Assembly (NCBI GenBank): GCA_963715675.1
Contig: OY970265.1
Span: forward strand, 124,001-188,000
DNA: 64,000 nucleotides
Reading direction: 5' to 3'
Source of the DNA: DASVWZ01 sp963715675
Lineage (GTDB): Bacteria; Acidobacteriota; Terriglobia; Terriglobales; Acidobacteriaceae
Below, in pieces: positions 26,378 through 36,646 of the stretch. The position numbers and the translations under genes are program-made. Below the pieces are notes generated by a model that ran no database searches, was not told the DNA's origin, and saw only the letters and a program-made list of their open reading frames with translations. How positions within the stretch are numbered: position 1 is the stretch's first letter; the number at the start of each line of letters is the position of its first letter.

Positions 26378-26686
26378 GAGTGCAGTTTGTGTGCGGGCGT
26401 GATTCTGAAAGCAAGCCGTGCGCACCCCAGTCATTCGCACCGAGCGAGAAGGAAAGAGCCGTCCTCGAAACGGCGCCCGGGACCCCGAAAGCCATCCCTG
26501 AAACGGCAGAAAACACACCGTTTACCCCCACGACTCCGCCCCCAATGGCGGGTTCCCTGTGATACAATCATTGTTAGATTCCAGTCGTCCTAAGTGTTAG
26601 TAATTTCAGTGGTTTGGGCCCATTTTTGGACACTGGAAGAGCGCGCGGTCTGAACTCAAAAATCCGGCAATTCTCCACGGAGCGGA
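26378..26686. other. Upstream region of gyrB
   Basis: About 310 bases with no credible gene. GATACAAT near 26560 is a possible -10 box for gyrB, which would give a leader of roughly 120 bases. No riboswitch or operator pattern was recognised. Confidence 0.45.
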
Positions 26687-29335
26687 ATGGCGACCAAAGA
26701 GATCTCTGCAGCGGCTACGGCACTCGTCGATCCCAAAAATAAAAACGGGAAAGCCACCAACGGAGGCGACGGCGATTACACCGCCGATTCGATCAAAGTG
26801 TTGGGCGGTATGGAAGCCGTGCGCAAACGTCCCGCCATGTACATCGGCTCCACGGGCGAACTCGGGCTGCATCATCTGGTTTATGAAGTTGTCGACAATT
26901 CGGTCGACGAAGCCCTGGCCGGGTACGCCGACAAGATCGAAACCACGATTCATATCGACAACTCGATCACGGTGGTGGACAACGGCCGCGGCATTCCCGT
27001 CGACAACATGGACATCGACGGCGAGAAAATTCCCGCTGCCCAGGTTGTGATGACCACCCTTCACGCCGGCGGCAAGTTCGATTCTTCCACTTACAAAGTT
27101 TCTGGTGGATTGCACGGCGTCGGCGTTTCCTGCGTCAACGCGCTCAGCGAAGAACTCGATCTCGAAATCTGGCGCGATGGATTCACCTGGGAGCAGACCT
27201 ACTCCAAGGGTGAGCCGACCACCAAGCTGAAAAAAACGGGTGCGGCGAAAATAAAGACCGGAACCAAGGTTCACTTCGTCCCCGACAAGTCGATTTTTAC
27301 CGCCACGGAATACAACTACGACACGCTGGCCCAGCGCCTGCGCGAACTCGCCTTCCTGAACAAGGGCCTGCTCATTACCCTCACCGACGAGCGCACCACC
27401 GACTCGAAAACCGGCGAGGCCAAGCGTACCGAGTTCAAATACAACGGCGGTATCGCAGAATTCATCAAGCACCTCAATCGTGGCAAGCAGACGCTTCACG
27501 ACAAGCCGATCTACATGGAAGCCGACAAGGACCAGGTGCACATCGAGATCGGTCTGCAATACAACGACGCGTACTCGGAGTCGGTTTTCAGCTTCGCCAA
27601 CAACATCAACACCGTGGATGGCGGCTCCCATCTTTCCGGCTTTCGCACCGCCCTGACTCGCACCATCAATTACGCCGGCCAACAGATGGGCCTTTTCAAA
27701 GATGTAAAAGAGAATCTGACGGGCGACGACGTTCGCGAAGGTCTGGTTGCCGTGATCAGCGTGAAGCTGCCGCAACCGCAGTTCGAAGGACAGACCAAGG
27801 GCAAACTCAACTCCGACATTGCCGGAACCGTGCAGGCCGTAGTCAACGAAAAGCTGGGTGCATTCCTGGAGCAGAACCCGGCCGTCGGCCGCAAGATCAT
27901 CAACAAGGCCATCGACGCCGCCCGCGCCAGAGAAGCCGCAAGAAAAGCCCGCGACCTGACCCGCCGGAAAGGCGCGCTCGACGGCGGCGGACTGCCCGGC
28001 AAACTTGCCGACTGCTCGGAACGCATGCCGGAACGCTGCGAGCTTTTCTTGGTAGAAGGTGAGTCCGCAGGTGGAACCGCCAAACAAGGCCGCGACCGCC
28101 GTTTTCAGGCCATTCTGCCGCTGAAGGGCAAAATTCTGAACGTGGAAAAAGCCCGTTACGACAAGATGCTGGGCCACGAAGAAATTCGCGCCATGATTAC
28201 CGCGCTCGGCACCGGTATCTCCAAGGAAGATTTCGACGCGTCCAAGCTGCGTTACGGAAAAATCATCCTGATGACCGACGCCGACGTGGACGGCAGCCAC
28301 ATCCGCACGCTGCTGCTCACGTTCTTTTTCCGCCATATGCAGGAACTGATCAAGCGTGGCAACGTGTTCATCGCGCAGCCGCCGCTGTATTCCATCAAGA
28401 AGGGCAAGTCCCAGCAGTACATCAAGGACGACAAAGAATACGTGAAAGTGATGGTAAAGCGCGCCGCCGAGGGACTGGTGGTTCGCTACGGAGAAGGCGC
28501 GGCCAAGCTGGAAGGCTCGGCGCTGGCCAAGTTCATCACCGTACTGAACGAGTACAACGGATTTTTCGACAAAGTCGACAAGCGCCTGCGCGACGAGAAA
28601 GTTACTGATCTGCTCCCCAAGCTCGACCTCGCCAAGCGAGCCGACTTTGAAGGAGACAAAAAAGCCGCGCCGAGAAAAATCGAGAAGCTGGAAAAGGACC
28701 TCAAGAAGATTCAAAAAGACCGAGGCCTCAAGGAAGTGGAGAGCCGCTTCGACGAAGAACACAATTTGTGGGAAGTGCGCTTCGTCAATGCGCAGGGGGC
28801 CGAGCACCTGATCAACTGGGAACTGGCTTCCACTCCCGAGTATCGCCAACTTCTCTCCAAGTTCAAGCAGATTGAGCCGTACATGGAGCCGCCTTTCGTG
28901 GTCGAGACAGTCGGCAAGCCGGCCTCCGGGAATGGGAACGGCAAGAACGAAGCAGAAGAACTGACCGGCGAAGAGCGCGAGGATCTGGAAAAATATCAGA
29001 AGAAGGGCGCAAAGGACGGTGCCGCGAAGGCTGCGGCGAAAAAGAAAGACGCTGAGGTGGTCGAGAAAGGCACCGCCCGCGATTTGTTCGATTACGTGCT
29101 CGCTGAAGGCCGCAAGGATTATATCGTGCAGCGCTACAAAGGCCTGGGCGAGATGACTTCCCAGCAACTCTGGGAAACCACCATGGACCCGGAGCGCCGC
29201 ACCCTGCTCTCAGTCAAGCTCGAAGACATCGCCGAATGCGAGACCATCTTCACCACGCTCATGGGCGAAGACGTCGAAGCCCGCCGCAAGTTCATCGAAG
29301 ACAACGCGCTGGATGTGAAGAATCTGGATATCTGA
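26687..29335 (+). CDS. gyrB: DNA gyrase subunit B
   Basis: The 882-residue ATPase subunit of gyrase supercoils DNA together with GyrA. The GHKL ATPase motifs are EVVDNSVDEAL (about residue 65), VVDNGRGIPV (about 97) and GGLHGVGVSC (about 143). The TOPRIM domain carries EGESAGGTAKQGRDR (about 464) and DADVDGSHIRTLL (about 532) with its acidic triad. The C-terminal tail with RYKGLGEM is complete. A Lys/Glu/Ala-rich insert at about residues 745-805 makes it longer than the usual 640-800 residues. The first 30 residues are a disordered Asn/Lys-rich extension. The gene is isolated from recF and dnaN. Confidence 0.97.
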   Translation: MATKEISAAATALVDPKNKNGKATNGGDGDYTADSIKVLGGMEAVRKRPAMYIGSTGELGLHHLVYEVVDNSVDEALAGYADKIETTIHIDNSITVVDNGRGIPVDNMDIDGEKIPAAQVVMTTLHAGGKFDSSTYKVSGGLHGVGVSCVNALSEELDLEIWRDGFTWEQTYSKGEPTTKLKKTGAAKIKTGTKVHFVPDKSIFTATEYNYDTLAQRLRELAFLNKGLLITLTDERTTDSKTGEAKRTEFKYNGGIAEFIKHLNRGKQTLHDKPIYMEADKDQVHIEIGLQYNDAYSESVFSFANNINTVDGGSHLSGFRTALTRTINYAGQQMGLFKDVKENLTGDDVREGLVAVISVKLPQPQFEGQTKGKLNSDIAGTVQAVVNEKLGAFLEQNPAVGRKIINKAIDAARAREAARKARDLTRRKGALDGGGLPGKLADCSERMPERCELFLVEGESAGGTAKQGRDRRFQAILPLKGKILNVEKARYDKMLGHEEIRAMITALGTGISKEDFDASKLRYGKIILMTDADVDGSHIRTLLLTFFFRHMQELIKRGNVFIAQPPLYSIKKGKSQQYIKDDKEYVKVMVKRAAEGLVVRYGEGAAKLEGSALAKFITVLNEYNGFFDKVDKRLRDEKVTDLLPKLDLAKRADFEGDKKAAPRKIEKLEKDLKKIQKDRGLKEVESRFDEEHNLWEVRFVNAQGAEHLINWELASTPEYRQLLSKFKQIEPYMEPPFVVETVGKPASGNGNGKNEAEELTGEEREDLEKYQKKGAKDGAAKAAAKKKDAEVVEKGTARDLFDYVLAEGRKDYIVQRYKGLGEMTSQQLWETTMDPERRTLLSVKLEDIAECETIFTTLMGEDVEARRKFIEDNALDVKNLDI

Positions 29336-29444
29336 TCCGCTCACATAGGGCCGAACGCCCTCGTCCGCCCAGCCGACGGGACGCCCGCGCCACCCATCCC
29401 CTTGATCTACAATCCGAGTCGAGCCCCGCTCCAAGGAGGAGTCC

Positions 29445-30908
29445 TTGTTCGAATCGGAGTTTCTGACGAATTCACAGGAAAGCCGCGAAGCCTATCGCCA
29501 TGCGATGCAGCGTTCCATCGATCTGCTTTGCCACAGCCTACCAGCCCGGCCTTACAGCGGCGAGAGCCCAGCCACGCTGGCTGAGTTGCTCAGGGGCGAA
29601 ATCCTGCCGGAGACCGGCAGCCCGGTCGAGGAGCTACAGCAACGACTGCGGCACGTGATCTCTAACTCCGTCGTAGTTTCCCATCCGCACACCGCGGCGC
29701 ACTTGCACTGTCCTCCGCTCATCCCTGCGCTCGCAGCAGAAGTTTTGATCAGCGCTCTCAATCAGTCGATGGACTCGTTCGACCAGGCGCCGGCCGCTAC
29801 CATATTGGAAGAGCAAATGCTCGACTGGCTGAGCCGCGAGGTCGGGTTCAATTCCGGGGCCGGCGGAATTTTCACTTCCGGCGGCACGCAGTCCAACCAT
29901 ATGGCACTGTTGCTGGCCCGAGAGTCGTGCCTGAAAAAACTCTGGGATTGGGACGCTCCAGCCCGTGGCCTTCCCGCTGAAGCCCGCCGGCTACGGATTC
30001 TCTGCTCCGATGTCGCACACTTCACCGTAGAGAAATCCGCAGCTCAACTTGGCTTGGGAACCGGAGCGGTGGTTCGGGTGGCGACGGATTCCGAATTTCG
30101 CATGAACCCGGAAGCACTGCGATCGACGCTCGAAGCACTTCGCCGTCAAAGCCTGGTTTGCATGGCCGTGGTGGGCACGGCCGGAACCACCGACTTCGGC
30201 TCGATCGACCCGCTTCCCGAACTTGCGTCCCTGGCGCACGCTGCCGGAGCGTGGTTTCATGTGGACGCCGCCTACGGTTCGGTGTTGCTTTTCTCTGCGC
30301 GTCACCGTCAGTTGCTCGCCGGGATTGAGCTGGCGGATTCCATCAGCATGGATTTTCACAAACTTTTCTGGCAACCCATCAGTTGCGCGGCTTTTCTTCT
30401 GCGAGATGCCCGTCACTTCCGGTCCATCGAACTCCACGCCGATTACCTCAATCCTGAACTGCACGACCAGCTTGGCATCCCAAACCTGGTAACGAGGTCA
30501 CTGGCCACCACGCGCCGCTTCGATGCGTTGAAACTCTGGGTTACATTCCAGACCCTGGGCAGAAAGCGGCTGGGAGACATGATCGATGGCACCATCGAAC
30601 TGGCTTCTCATGCGGCGCAGTTCATTCGCGGCAACCCCAGGTTCGAACTGATTCACACGCCTGCGCTGAGCTGCGTCGTATTCCGCTACCAGCCCGCGAA
30701 CCCGGCGATCGACTCAAATCCCTTCAATGCCGAGCTTCGCCAACGCCTGTTCGAGCGCGGAGTCGCAGTGATCGGCCATACCACGGTTCGCGGGAGGCAG
30801 TGCCTCAAGCTGACCTGCATGAATCCCTCGGTCACGCGGCAACAGATCGAAGAACTCCTGCACCTGGTGCTGGAGCAGGGACGCCGACTGGAGCAGGAGA
30901 AAACGTAA
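29445..30908 (+). CDS. PLP-dependent group II amino acid decarboxylase
   Basis: The 487-residue protein starts at TTG 29445, four bases after AGGAGGA; no ATG in frame fits as well. It belongs to the glutamate/aromatic/diaminobutyrate decarboxylase family. GGIFTSGGTQSNHMALLLAR binds the phosphate side, HVDAAYGSVLLFS holds the Asp that pairs with the PLP nitrogen, and SMDFHKLFWQP has the Schiff-base Lys. HTAAHLHCPPLIPALAAEV is typical of the diaminobutyrate/aspartate-decarboxylase-like branch, but the substrate cannot be fixed by eye. The enzyme is cytoplasmic. It follows gyrB by about 110 bases and may be transcribed alone. Confidence 0.88.
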   Translation: MFESEFLTNSQESREAYRHAMQRSIDLLCHSLPARPYSGESPATLAELLRGEILPETGSPVEELQQRLRHVISNSVVVSHPHTAAHLHCPPLIPALAAEVLISALNQSMDSFDQAPAATILEEQMLDWLSREVGFNSGAGGIFTSGGTQSNHMALLLARESCLKKLWDWDAPARGLPAEARRLRILCSDVAHFTVEKSAAQLGLGTGAVVRVATDSEFRMNPEALRSTLEALRRQSLVCMAVVGTAGTTDFGSIDPLPELASLAHAAGAWFHVDAAYGSVLLFSARHRQLLAGIELADSISMDFHKLFWQPISCAAFLLRDARHFRSIELHADYLNPELHDQLGIPNLVTRSLATTRRFDALKLWVTFQTLGRKRLGDMIDGTIELASHAAQFIRGNPRFELIHTPALSCVVFRYQPANPAIDSNPFNAELRQRLFERGVAVIGHTTVRGRQCLKLTCMNPSVTRQQIEELLHLVLEQGRRLEQEKT

Positions 30909-31084
30909 TGGCGGTCGGCCCCAATTACCACTGCGCTCTTGCAGTTCCCGGTTACTTCTGATTACCTCCGTGCCACTCTGCGGCCCGTCTTTTGCGCTTT
31001 CTTGCAAGTTCTTGTGAACCGCCCGTTCTTCCCACAAGGCCGGGGATGGACTCCTCTGCATCCCCGGCCAAACTGGGAGGTTTC

Positions 31085-32581
31085 ATGAACAAGCTGCTAT
31101 GCATTCTGTGCTGCCTGTGCGGCTTGGCGTTCACGCAGGACAAACCGGCCGACGACGACAACGCACCGGCTCTGACCATCTACAACCAGAATTTCTTCGT
31201 GGCGCGCGAACGCTTGCCCATGGACCTGAAAGCCGGCGTGAATCACATCGACTTCACGGGAATTGCCGCGCACCTCGAGCCCGATTCCGTCATTCTGCGC
31301 GATCCCAACGGACGCGCGTTACAAGTTCTCGAGCAGAATTACCGCAACGATCCCATCTCGCAGGAACTGTTGCTTTCGTTCAATGAAGGCAAGACCATCG
31401 ATTTTCTAGTGCAGCGCGGCGAGAAGCAGGAGATCGTGAAGGGCAAGATTATCCGCAGCGGTTACGTGCCGAGCGCTGCGTACGCGAACGGCTATCCGCA
31501 GCCGGGATACGGCCAGCCGCTGATTGAAGTGGATGGCGTCCTGCGCTTCGGATTGCCCGGCCAACCGCTGTTTCCCGCCCTGACCGGCGACTCGATTCTG
31601 AAGCCCACGTTGAGTTGGGAGCTCGAAACCAACGATCCGGGCAAGTTCAATGCGGAAATTTCCTACGTGAGCGGCGGCATGAGCTGGCACGCCGACTACA
31701 ACCTGGTGGTTTCGGATAAGTCGACTGCGAAGAGGGATGTGATCGACCTGGTGGGCTGGGTCACGATGCAAAATCAAAGTGGCAAGACGTTTGAAAATGC
31801 GCGCATCAAGCTGCTGGCCGGAGACGTGAACAAGATCCAGGAAGGCTCTGTTTCTAACCGAGCCTATGCTGCCGCCAAGATGGCTGGTGATGAAGTTGCC
31901 ATGGCTCCGGTGGTCCGCGAAAAATCTTTCGACGAGTTTCATCTTTACACGCTGGAGCGGCCCACCACATTGCGCGACCAGCAAACCAAGCAGGTAGAGT
32001 TTGTCCGCGCCACCAGCATTCACGGTCAAAGAATTTATTTGTACGATGGCGTCCGCACCGACCAGTACGCTTATTACAATCCTGAGCAGATTCGTAACGA
32101 GCCCAGCTATGGCACGCAATCCAACCCCAAAGTCTGGGTCATGGAAGAATTCAAGAACGCCGACACCAACCATCTTGGCATTCCGCTGCCCAAAGGCAAA
32201 CTGCGCTTCTATCGCCGCGACACCGACGGGCACCTGGAATTCGTTGGCGAAAACCAGATTGACCACACTCCCAAAGACGAGACGATTCGCGTCTATACCG
32301 GAAACGCCTTCGATGTAGTCGGCGAGCGCAAGCGCACCAACTTCCATGTGGAGTCCTCGCAGCACTGGATGGATGAGTCCTTCGAGATTCGCGTCCGCAA
32401 CCACAAGAAAGAACCGGTGAATGTGCGCGTCGTGGAACACTTGTATCGATGGACCAACTGGAAGCTGATCGAGCAGTCCACCGAGTCACGCAAAACCGAT
32501 GCCCAAACCATGGAGTTTCCGGTGACGATAGCGCCCGACGGCGAGGCGGTGGTGAACTACACCGTGCACTACTCGTGGTAG
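31085..32581 (+). CDS. Exported DUF4139-type protein
   Basis: The 498-residue protein starts at ATG 31085 behind GGGAGG and has a signal peptide (KLLCILCCLCGLAFTQ). The body is a long beta-rich protein with blocks typical of DUF4139 proteins: NFFVARERLPMDLKAGVNHI near the N terminus, WELETNDPGKFNAEISYVSGG in the middle, and VMEEFKNADTNHLGIPLPKG and VRVVEHLYRWTNWKL toward the end. Related proteins are predicted to be surface or periplasmic, without a known reaction. It is transcribed alone. Confidence 0.8.
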   Translation: MNKLLCILCCLCGLAFTQDKPADDDNAPALTIYNQNFFVARERLPMDLKAGVNHIDFTGIAAHLEPDSVILRDPNGRALQVLEQNYRNDPISQELLLSFNEGKTIDFLVQRGEKQEIVKGKIIRSGYVPSAAYANGYPQPGYGQPLIEVDGVLRFGLPGQPLFPALTGDSILKPTLSWELETNDPGKFNAEISYVSGGMSWHADYNLVVSDKSTAKRDVIDLVGWVTMQNQSGKTFENARIKLLAGDVNKIQEGSVSNRAYAAAKMAGDEVAMAPVVREKSFDEFHLYTLERPTTLRDQQTKQVEFVRATSIHGQRIYLYDGVRTDQYAYYNPEQIRNEPSYGTQSNPKVWVMEEFKNADTNHLGIPLPKGKLRFYRRDTDGHLEFVGENQIDHTPKDETIRVYTGNAFDVVGERKRTNFHVESSQHWMDESFEIRVRNHKKEPVNVRVVEHLYRWTNWKLIEQSTESRKTDAQTMEFPVTIAPDGEAVVNYTVHYSW

Positions 32582-32716
32582 GCGGGAGGCGAGGGTTGGA
32601 TGGCTGGCAGGGCGCAACCTGGTTCCCAGAAACGGGAGTCCGAGGCAGTGCGTCAAAGGGCCCCTTATCAACAGCTACATTACAATCGGCTGTGAAAGTA
32701 AAGGAGAGGTTTCCGA

Positions 32717-33154
32717 ATGTTGGCGGCAACTTGCCAGACGAATCATCAAGCGCGTGCAGGAATCCGCAGAGGTGTCTGGCTTATTCTTCTTCTGCTGTCG
32801 ACCTTCTTCTGGTTCCTCGCGTTCCGGTTTGTCAGTTTGCCGTTGTTGATTGCTACCTGGGCGCTTTTCGTTAAGTTTAGGCGTAGTGATCTTCGTCCAT
32901 CATTGATCGCATGGATGGTTTGGCTCGCGCTGAGCTTTTCACCGATAGACGTCCTCCCCATTCCAAAAGGGGGACCACCGAGGCTTGTTCCGTTAGTAAT
33001 GGGCCTGCCTCGACCCGAAACTCGAGAACGCGCAAAACGTGGCGAAGTAATTTTGGGAGGGTGTATCGTCTCAGGCTTCGAACCGAAGTACTACCTGGTT
33101 GTGGTAGCCGTAAATCTTGCTGGCGTTAAATGGGCCAAGCGCCAACAACCCTAG
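32717..33154 (+). CDS. Small inner-membrane protein of unknown function
   Basis: The 145-residue protein starts at ATG 32717 after AAAGGAGAGG. It has three or four hydrophobic helices (WLILLLLSTFFWFLAF, LPLLIATWALFV, SLIAWMVWLALSF) and a C-terminal hydrophobic stretch. RPETRERAKRGEVILGG lies in a loop. TACAAT before the start is a possible -10 box. No family is recognised. It converges with the CPBP protease gene with seven bases between the stops. Confidence 0.6.
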   Translation: MLAATCQTNHQARAGIRRGVWLILLLLSTFFWFLAFRFVSLPLLIATWALFVKFRRSDLRPSLIAWMVWLALSFSPIDVLPIPKGGPPRLVPLVMGLPRPETRERAKRGEVILGGCIVSGFEPKYYLVVVAVNLAGVKWAKRQQP

Positions 33155-33161
33155 TAACGAC

Positions 33162-34133
33162 CTAATCTCCCACCTGATACTTCGCGTCACGATACATCCG
33201 GTCGAACGCCACCCACATCGCCGCGATGACCACGAACAGCAGCACGCTGCCTTCCGGGCCGATGCTGCCTCCGGTGAGCCAGCGCGGTCCGTGAAACGAT
33301 GAATTCATCAGGTGGCCGGGCGAAATCTCGCCGCTGTCCGGGACGGAATAAAAGTAACTTTCTCCCCAGTCCCACGCCGCGTGAAAGCCAACCGCGAACC
33401 ACAGACTTCCGGTGCGGCGCAGGGTGAGGCAAAAAAACAATCCGATAAAGCCCGCTCCCAGCAGGCCAACCCAGCCTTCGCCCTGATTGCTGTAGTGGAG
33501 TGCGCCAAAGACAGTCGAAAGCAGAATTGCAGCCGGCCAGAATCCCATGCCGCGCGTGAGCGTGAATTGCACGTAGCCGCGTACGCTGAACTCTTCGAAA
33601 AATGCGACGGTCAGAAACAGCAGCCCATAGAACGCCGCGAACTTCAGAATCCGCACGCCCTGAATCGCCAGCCCGCCGAAGTAGAAGACGCCACTTAGGC
33701 GCAGCACCAGCATTAAGACCGTGAGCCACGCCATTCCCCAGACGGCGCCCACCCAAAAGTTCTTGCCGAATGCAGCCCTGGCTGGCAGACCATAGTCTCC
33801 CAATGGCCGCTTCTCGATCCGCGACATGAAGAACGCCGCCGCGACCGTACCCAGAAACAACTCCAACTCGATCATCCAGCCTTGCCACAGCTTTCCCGCT
33901 CCTTCGGCATGCCAATGGGAAGTCACGGCGGTCAGCACAAATGCAATCGCCGACGCGATGGCCAGAAACAGCAGAATGCGCCAGCCCGGCCGCAAACCGT
34001 CGCCTCCAACAAAGAAGCTGTGCACCGGATATCTCGCGCTCGCCGGCAATTCTGGTGCGGATCCCTGCGCCTCAATACGCCCAGGCGTTCGCGAGCTAGG
34101 CTGCTCCACCGGATTCTCCGTCGAATGGTCCAA
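33162..34133 (-). CDS. CPBP-family intramembrane protease (CAAX-protease-like)
   Basis: A polytopic membrane protein with the ABI/CPBP motifs: FFEEFSVRGYVQ (EExxxR), FGALHYSNQG (FxxxH) and FHAAWDWGES further on; these Glu and His residues bind the metal or activate water. About eight membrane helices are present. The start is uncertain. The frame stays open up to 34376, but that would overlap the divergent membrane-protein gene, so TTG 34133, preceded by AGGGA, is proposed (about 323 residues); GTG 34109 is an alternative. The substrate is unknown. Relatives cleave prenylated or membrane-embedded peptides or protect against bacteriocins. Confidence 0.8.
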   Translation of the reverse strand: MDHSTENPVEQPSSRTPGRIEAQGSAPELPASARYPVHSFFVGGDGLRPGWRILLFLAIASAIAFVLTAVTSHWHAEGAGKLWQGWMIELELFLGTVAAAFFMSRIEKRPLGDYGLPARAAFGKNFWVGAVWGMAWLTVLMLVLRLSGVFYFGGLAIQGVRILKFAAFYGLLFLTVAFFEEFSVRGYVQFTLTRGMGFWPAAILLSTVFGALHYSNQGEGWVGLLGAGFIGLFFCLTLRRTGSLWFAVGFHAAWDWGESYFYSVPDSGEISPGHLMNSSFHGPRWLTGGSIGPEGSVLLFVVIAAMWVAFDRMYRDAKYQVGD

Positions 34134-34185
34134 GGACAGATTCCCTAAACTCTGCGAACATGGTAAAACACTCGGCTTGTCCTTA

Positions 34186-35421
34186 ATGGGCTCTTTCTTT
34201 ACGCGCGAACGTTTCGGAAAGCCGCAATTCATCGCCGGCGGCATTCTCCTGCTTTTCTTGGCGCAGTGTCTATGGCTGATGTCGCGTGGAAGCGCGGCGT
34301 CGGAGATGGACTCCTCCGAATTGTTTCGCATACAGGAGGGCTTACGCCAATGGCAGGGGCGATCGATCGCCGGCACACCTTCGCAGCAACGGCTGGAAGC
34401 TGCCGCGTCTACGCCGCCAGAGATTGAAGAAAACGACGGCTATGACCCCCACCATTCCCCGCTGTGGTACCTGCTGGCGTCGCTCCCGCTATTAAGCTGG
34501 CCCGGATCTTGGCAGGCCGACGTCATGCCGCTCTGGGGATGGCGGATGCGGGCTCCCTACATCCTTTTCGGCGTGCTGCTCGGCGCCTCGCTCTGGTATG
34601 TTGCCCGCCGACTTTACGGCGATGCCGGGGGTTACATTGCCCTCACCCTCTACTGCTTTTCCCCGGTCATCCTCCGCCAAGGCACGCTCTGGCGGTCCCA
34701 GCCGGAAATGGGCGCGGCGTGGGGAACGTTTGGCGCGATCTTCACCGCCATCGCCGTTGCCCACACCCTGTATGCTCCGCGCGAAGTCGTGTTCTGGAAC
34801 TGGCGGCGTATTCTGCTGCTGGGACTTTCGCTCGCTCTTGCCATCGGGTGCCAGTTCTCGCTGATGATCCTTGTACCCCTCGCGCTGGCGTTGATGTTGT
34901 ACGTCGCGCCCACCAGGCGGCTGGCGGCCATGGTGATCTGGCTGGCAGCTTGCAGCGTTGCGGGGCTGCTGCTTTTCGCCGCATATGCTCTCCATCCCGG
35001 AGTTTTCTGGCAGGGCCTTCGTCACGCCCGCTTCTTCGGCGTAACCTGGCATGCCTTGGGGATGTCGAACGCTTATCTCGGAGCTCTGGCAACCATCGTT
35101 CACAGCGGCCCGGCAGTTCCCATAGCGATGCTCGGAGCGTTGGCCACTTACGCCGCCTGGCGGCGCGCGCGATATTTTGGCAATACTGCACCTCTGCTCA
35201 TCGGGATTCTGTTTGTGGCAATGGCAGCGGTCACTCCGCACTACCCGGGGATGGGGTTTCAGTTTGTGGCAATCCCTTTCTTGTTCGTTTTCATTGCCGG
35301 GATCGCTGCCGACCTCCTCGAAACCCGGCAAGGTGCTTTCATGGGAGCCTGCATCTGGGGCCTGCTGGCGGCGGAGGCGATGTGGAACCTGTTGCAGTTG
35401 GCGCGGGTGGGCCGGGGATAG
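34186..35421 (+). CDS. Polytopic membrane protein, glycosyltransferase family 39-like
   Basis: About 411 residues from ATG 34186, chosen because the frame upstream has no hydrophobic start and overlaps the divergent gene. It has about ten membrane helices. After the first helix (FIAGGILLLFLAQCLW) there is a long periplasmic loop with SEMDSSELFRIQEG, then HHSPLWYLLASLP and RMRAPYILFGVLLGASLWYV, a layout that resembles dolichyl-phosphate-mannose-type or ArnT-like transferases. The expected Asp-Glu motif of loop 1 is only loosely visible. A lipid-linked sugar transferase for the cell envelope is the best guess. Confidence 0.6.
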   Translation: MGSFFTRERFGKPQFIAGGILLLFLAQCLWLMSRGSAASEMDSSELFRIQEGLRQWQGRSIAGTPSQQRLEAAASTPPEIEENDGYDPHHSPLWYLLASLPLLSWPGSWQADVMPLWGWRMRAPYILFGVLLGASLWYVARRLYGDAGGYIALTLYCFSPVILRQGTLWRSQPEMGAAWGTFGAIFTAIAVAHTLYAPREVVFWNWRRILLLGLSLALAIGCQFSLMILVPLALALMLYVAPTRRLAAMVIWLAACSVAGLLLFAAYALHPGVFWQGLRHARFFGVTWHALGMSNAYLGALATIVHSGPAVPIAMLGALATYAAWRRARYFGNTAPLLIGILFVAMAAVTPHYPGMGFQFVAIPFLFVFIAGIAADLLETRQGAFMGACIWGLLAAEAMWNLLQLARVGRG

Positions 35422-35590
35422 AAACAGGTAAGACGGGACGTCGCCGTCGCTCGCATGCGGACAACTCGGCCGGGTTCGAGCCGGTAGTTTCCGATTAACC
35501 GCCACCTCGCCAACTGGCAAGCTGTTCTGGGTCGTGAGCGCTATCGCGATCTATCGACAAACTACTGAACATTCGCCTAAAATTCCGCAC

Positions 35591-36319
35591 ATGACGTGGC
35601 AAACGACTGCTGTGGTCTTGTTGTGCACCTCGGGCTTGCTGCCAGCGTTCAGCCAGCAAATTCAAGTCAATCGTCAAAACAGGACTATCGCAATAACCGC
35701 GGAAGACTCCGTTAGCGTAGACCCTGAGGTTGCAACAATAACTGTGGGATATCAGAACTTCGCACCCACCCACGACGCGGCGTACGGGGAGAATATACGA
35801 GTGTCCACCGAAGTTACGAATGCCTTACTCAGCGGAGGTCTTCCCAAGTCCGCGTTAGAAACTGAGAGCCTGCGGCTGGAGCGTGCGGAACGGGATGAGA
35901 AGTGGACAGTCGAGGAAAGAAAAGAGAGGCAGTTCCAAGCTACTCAGATGTGGACAATCCACGTGGCTGCCGACCGAGCGCAGGCTGTGGTGGATATTGC
36001 GCTCCGGGCAGGCGCAAACGTCCTGGAATCCTTGGACTGGGATGTTTCCGACCCAAAAGCGCTCCAGGCGAAAGCGGGTGCTGCTGCTTTGACAAAGGCC
36101 AAAACGATTGCCGAGCAGATGGCGAAGGGGCTAAACGCGAAGCTCGGCGACCTCATCTATGCGAGCAATCACGCGCCATCCGGCTTCGGGGGTTCGTCGG
36201 AAATTGTAGAGGTTAGCGGTACGCCTGCACCCCCTCCTCCACCCCCGCCGCACTTGGTGCTTTACCCCAAGAAGGTAAAATCTGACGCAACCGTTTATGC
36301 GGTGTTTGCTGTCGAGTAG
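35591..36319 (+). CDS. Periplasmic SIMPL-domain (DUF541) protein
   Basis: About 242 residues from ATG 35591, chosen because a signal peptide (TWQTTAVVLLCTSGLLPAFS) starts there. The mature part is one SIMPL domain: ITAEDSVSVDPEVATITVGY near the N terminus, TNALLSGGLPKSALETESL in the middle, ATQMWTIHVAADRAQAVVDI, and a late helix AAALTKAKTIAEQMAKGLNA. A proline run near residue 215 precedes the final strand DATVYAVFAVE. Family members are periplasmic or membrane-attached, with roles suggested in oxidative stress and signalling, but without a defined reaction. Confidence 0.85.
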   Translation: MTWQTTAVVLLCTSGLLPAFSQQIQVNRQNRTIAITAEDSVSVDPEVATITVGYQNFAPTHDAAYGENIRVSTEVTNALLSGGLPKSALETESLRLERAERDEKWTVEERKERQFQATQMWTIHVAADRAQAVVDIALRAGANVLESLDWDVSDPKALQAKAGAAALTKAKTIAEQMAKGLNAKLGDLIYASNHAPSGFGGSSEIVEVSGTPAPPPPPPPHLVLYPKKVKSDATVYAVFAVE

Positions 36320-36646
36320 GTAAGACATCGAAGATTGCAGTTATCGTTGATTTGGTCAGCCCTAGGAAGCATCACCTCCAGCTTTGACTCTCGGAGGTGA
36401 TGGCGCTCGTTGACCTTATCTACGGCAAGACCCTTCAACGGCTAGAAGTTTGCATGAGGGCCGAAAGTCCTTGTGCAAGCGCAGCCGCGCCAGTACCAGC
36501 CGCATCCCAAATGACTTCATTGCCGCCATGAGGAACAATCGCAAGCGTGCTTTTATCGGAGCCGCAAGGTGATATACTGGTGCCCCTGTTCCAGCAAGCT
36601 CCGGACGGCGAGCAAGATCTTTCAACTTGGTAAGCCAGGAGACAAA
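36320..36646. other. Intergenic region, nothing recognised
   Basis: About 325 bases before the BNR-type gene. No RNA pattern or strong promoter was seen. CCAGGAGAC just before 36647 is a ribosome binding site. Confidence 0.45.

Noticed and set aside
26606..29167. An open frame of more than 800 codons antisense to gyrB
   Set aside because: gyrB on the plus strand is beyond doubt, and the antisense product has no recognisable motif, so it is a shadow.
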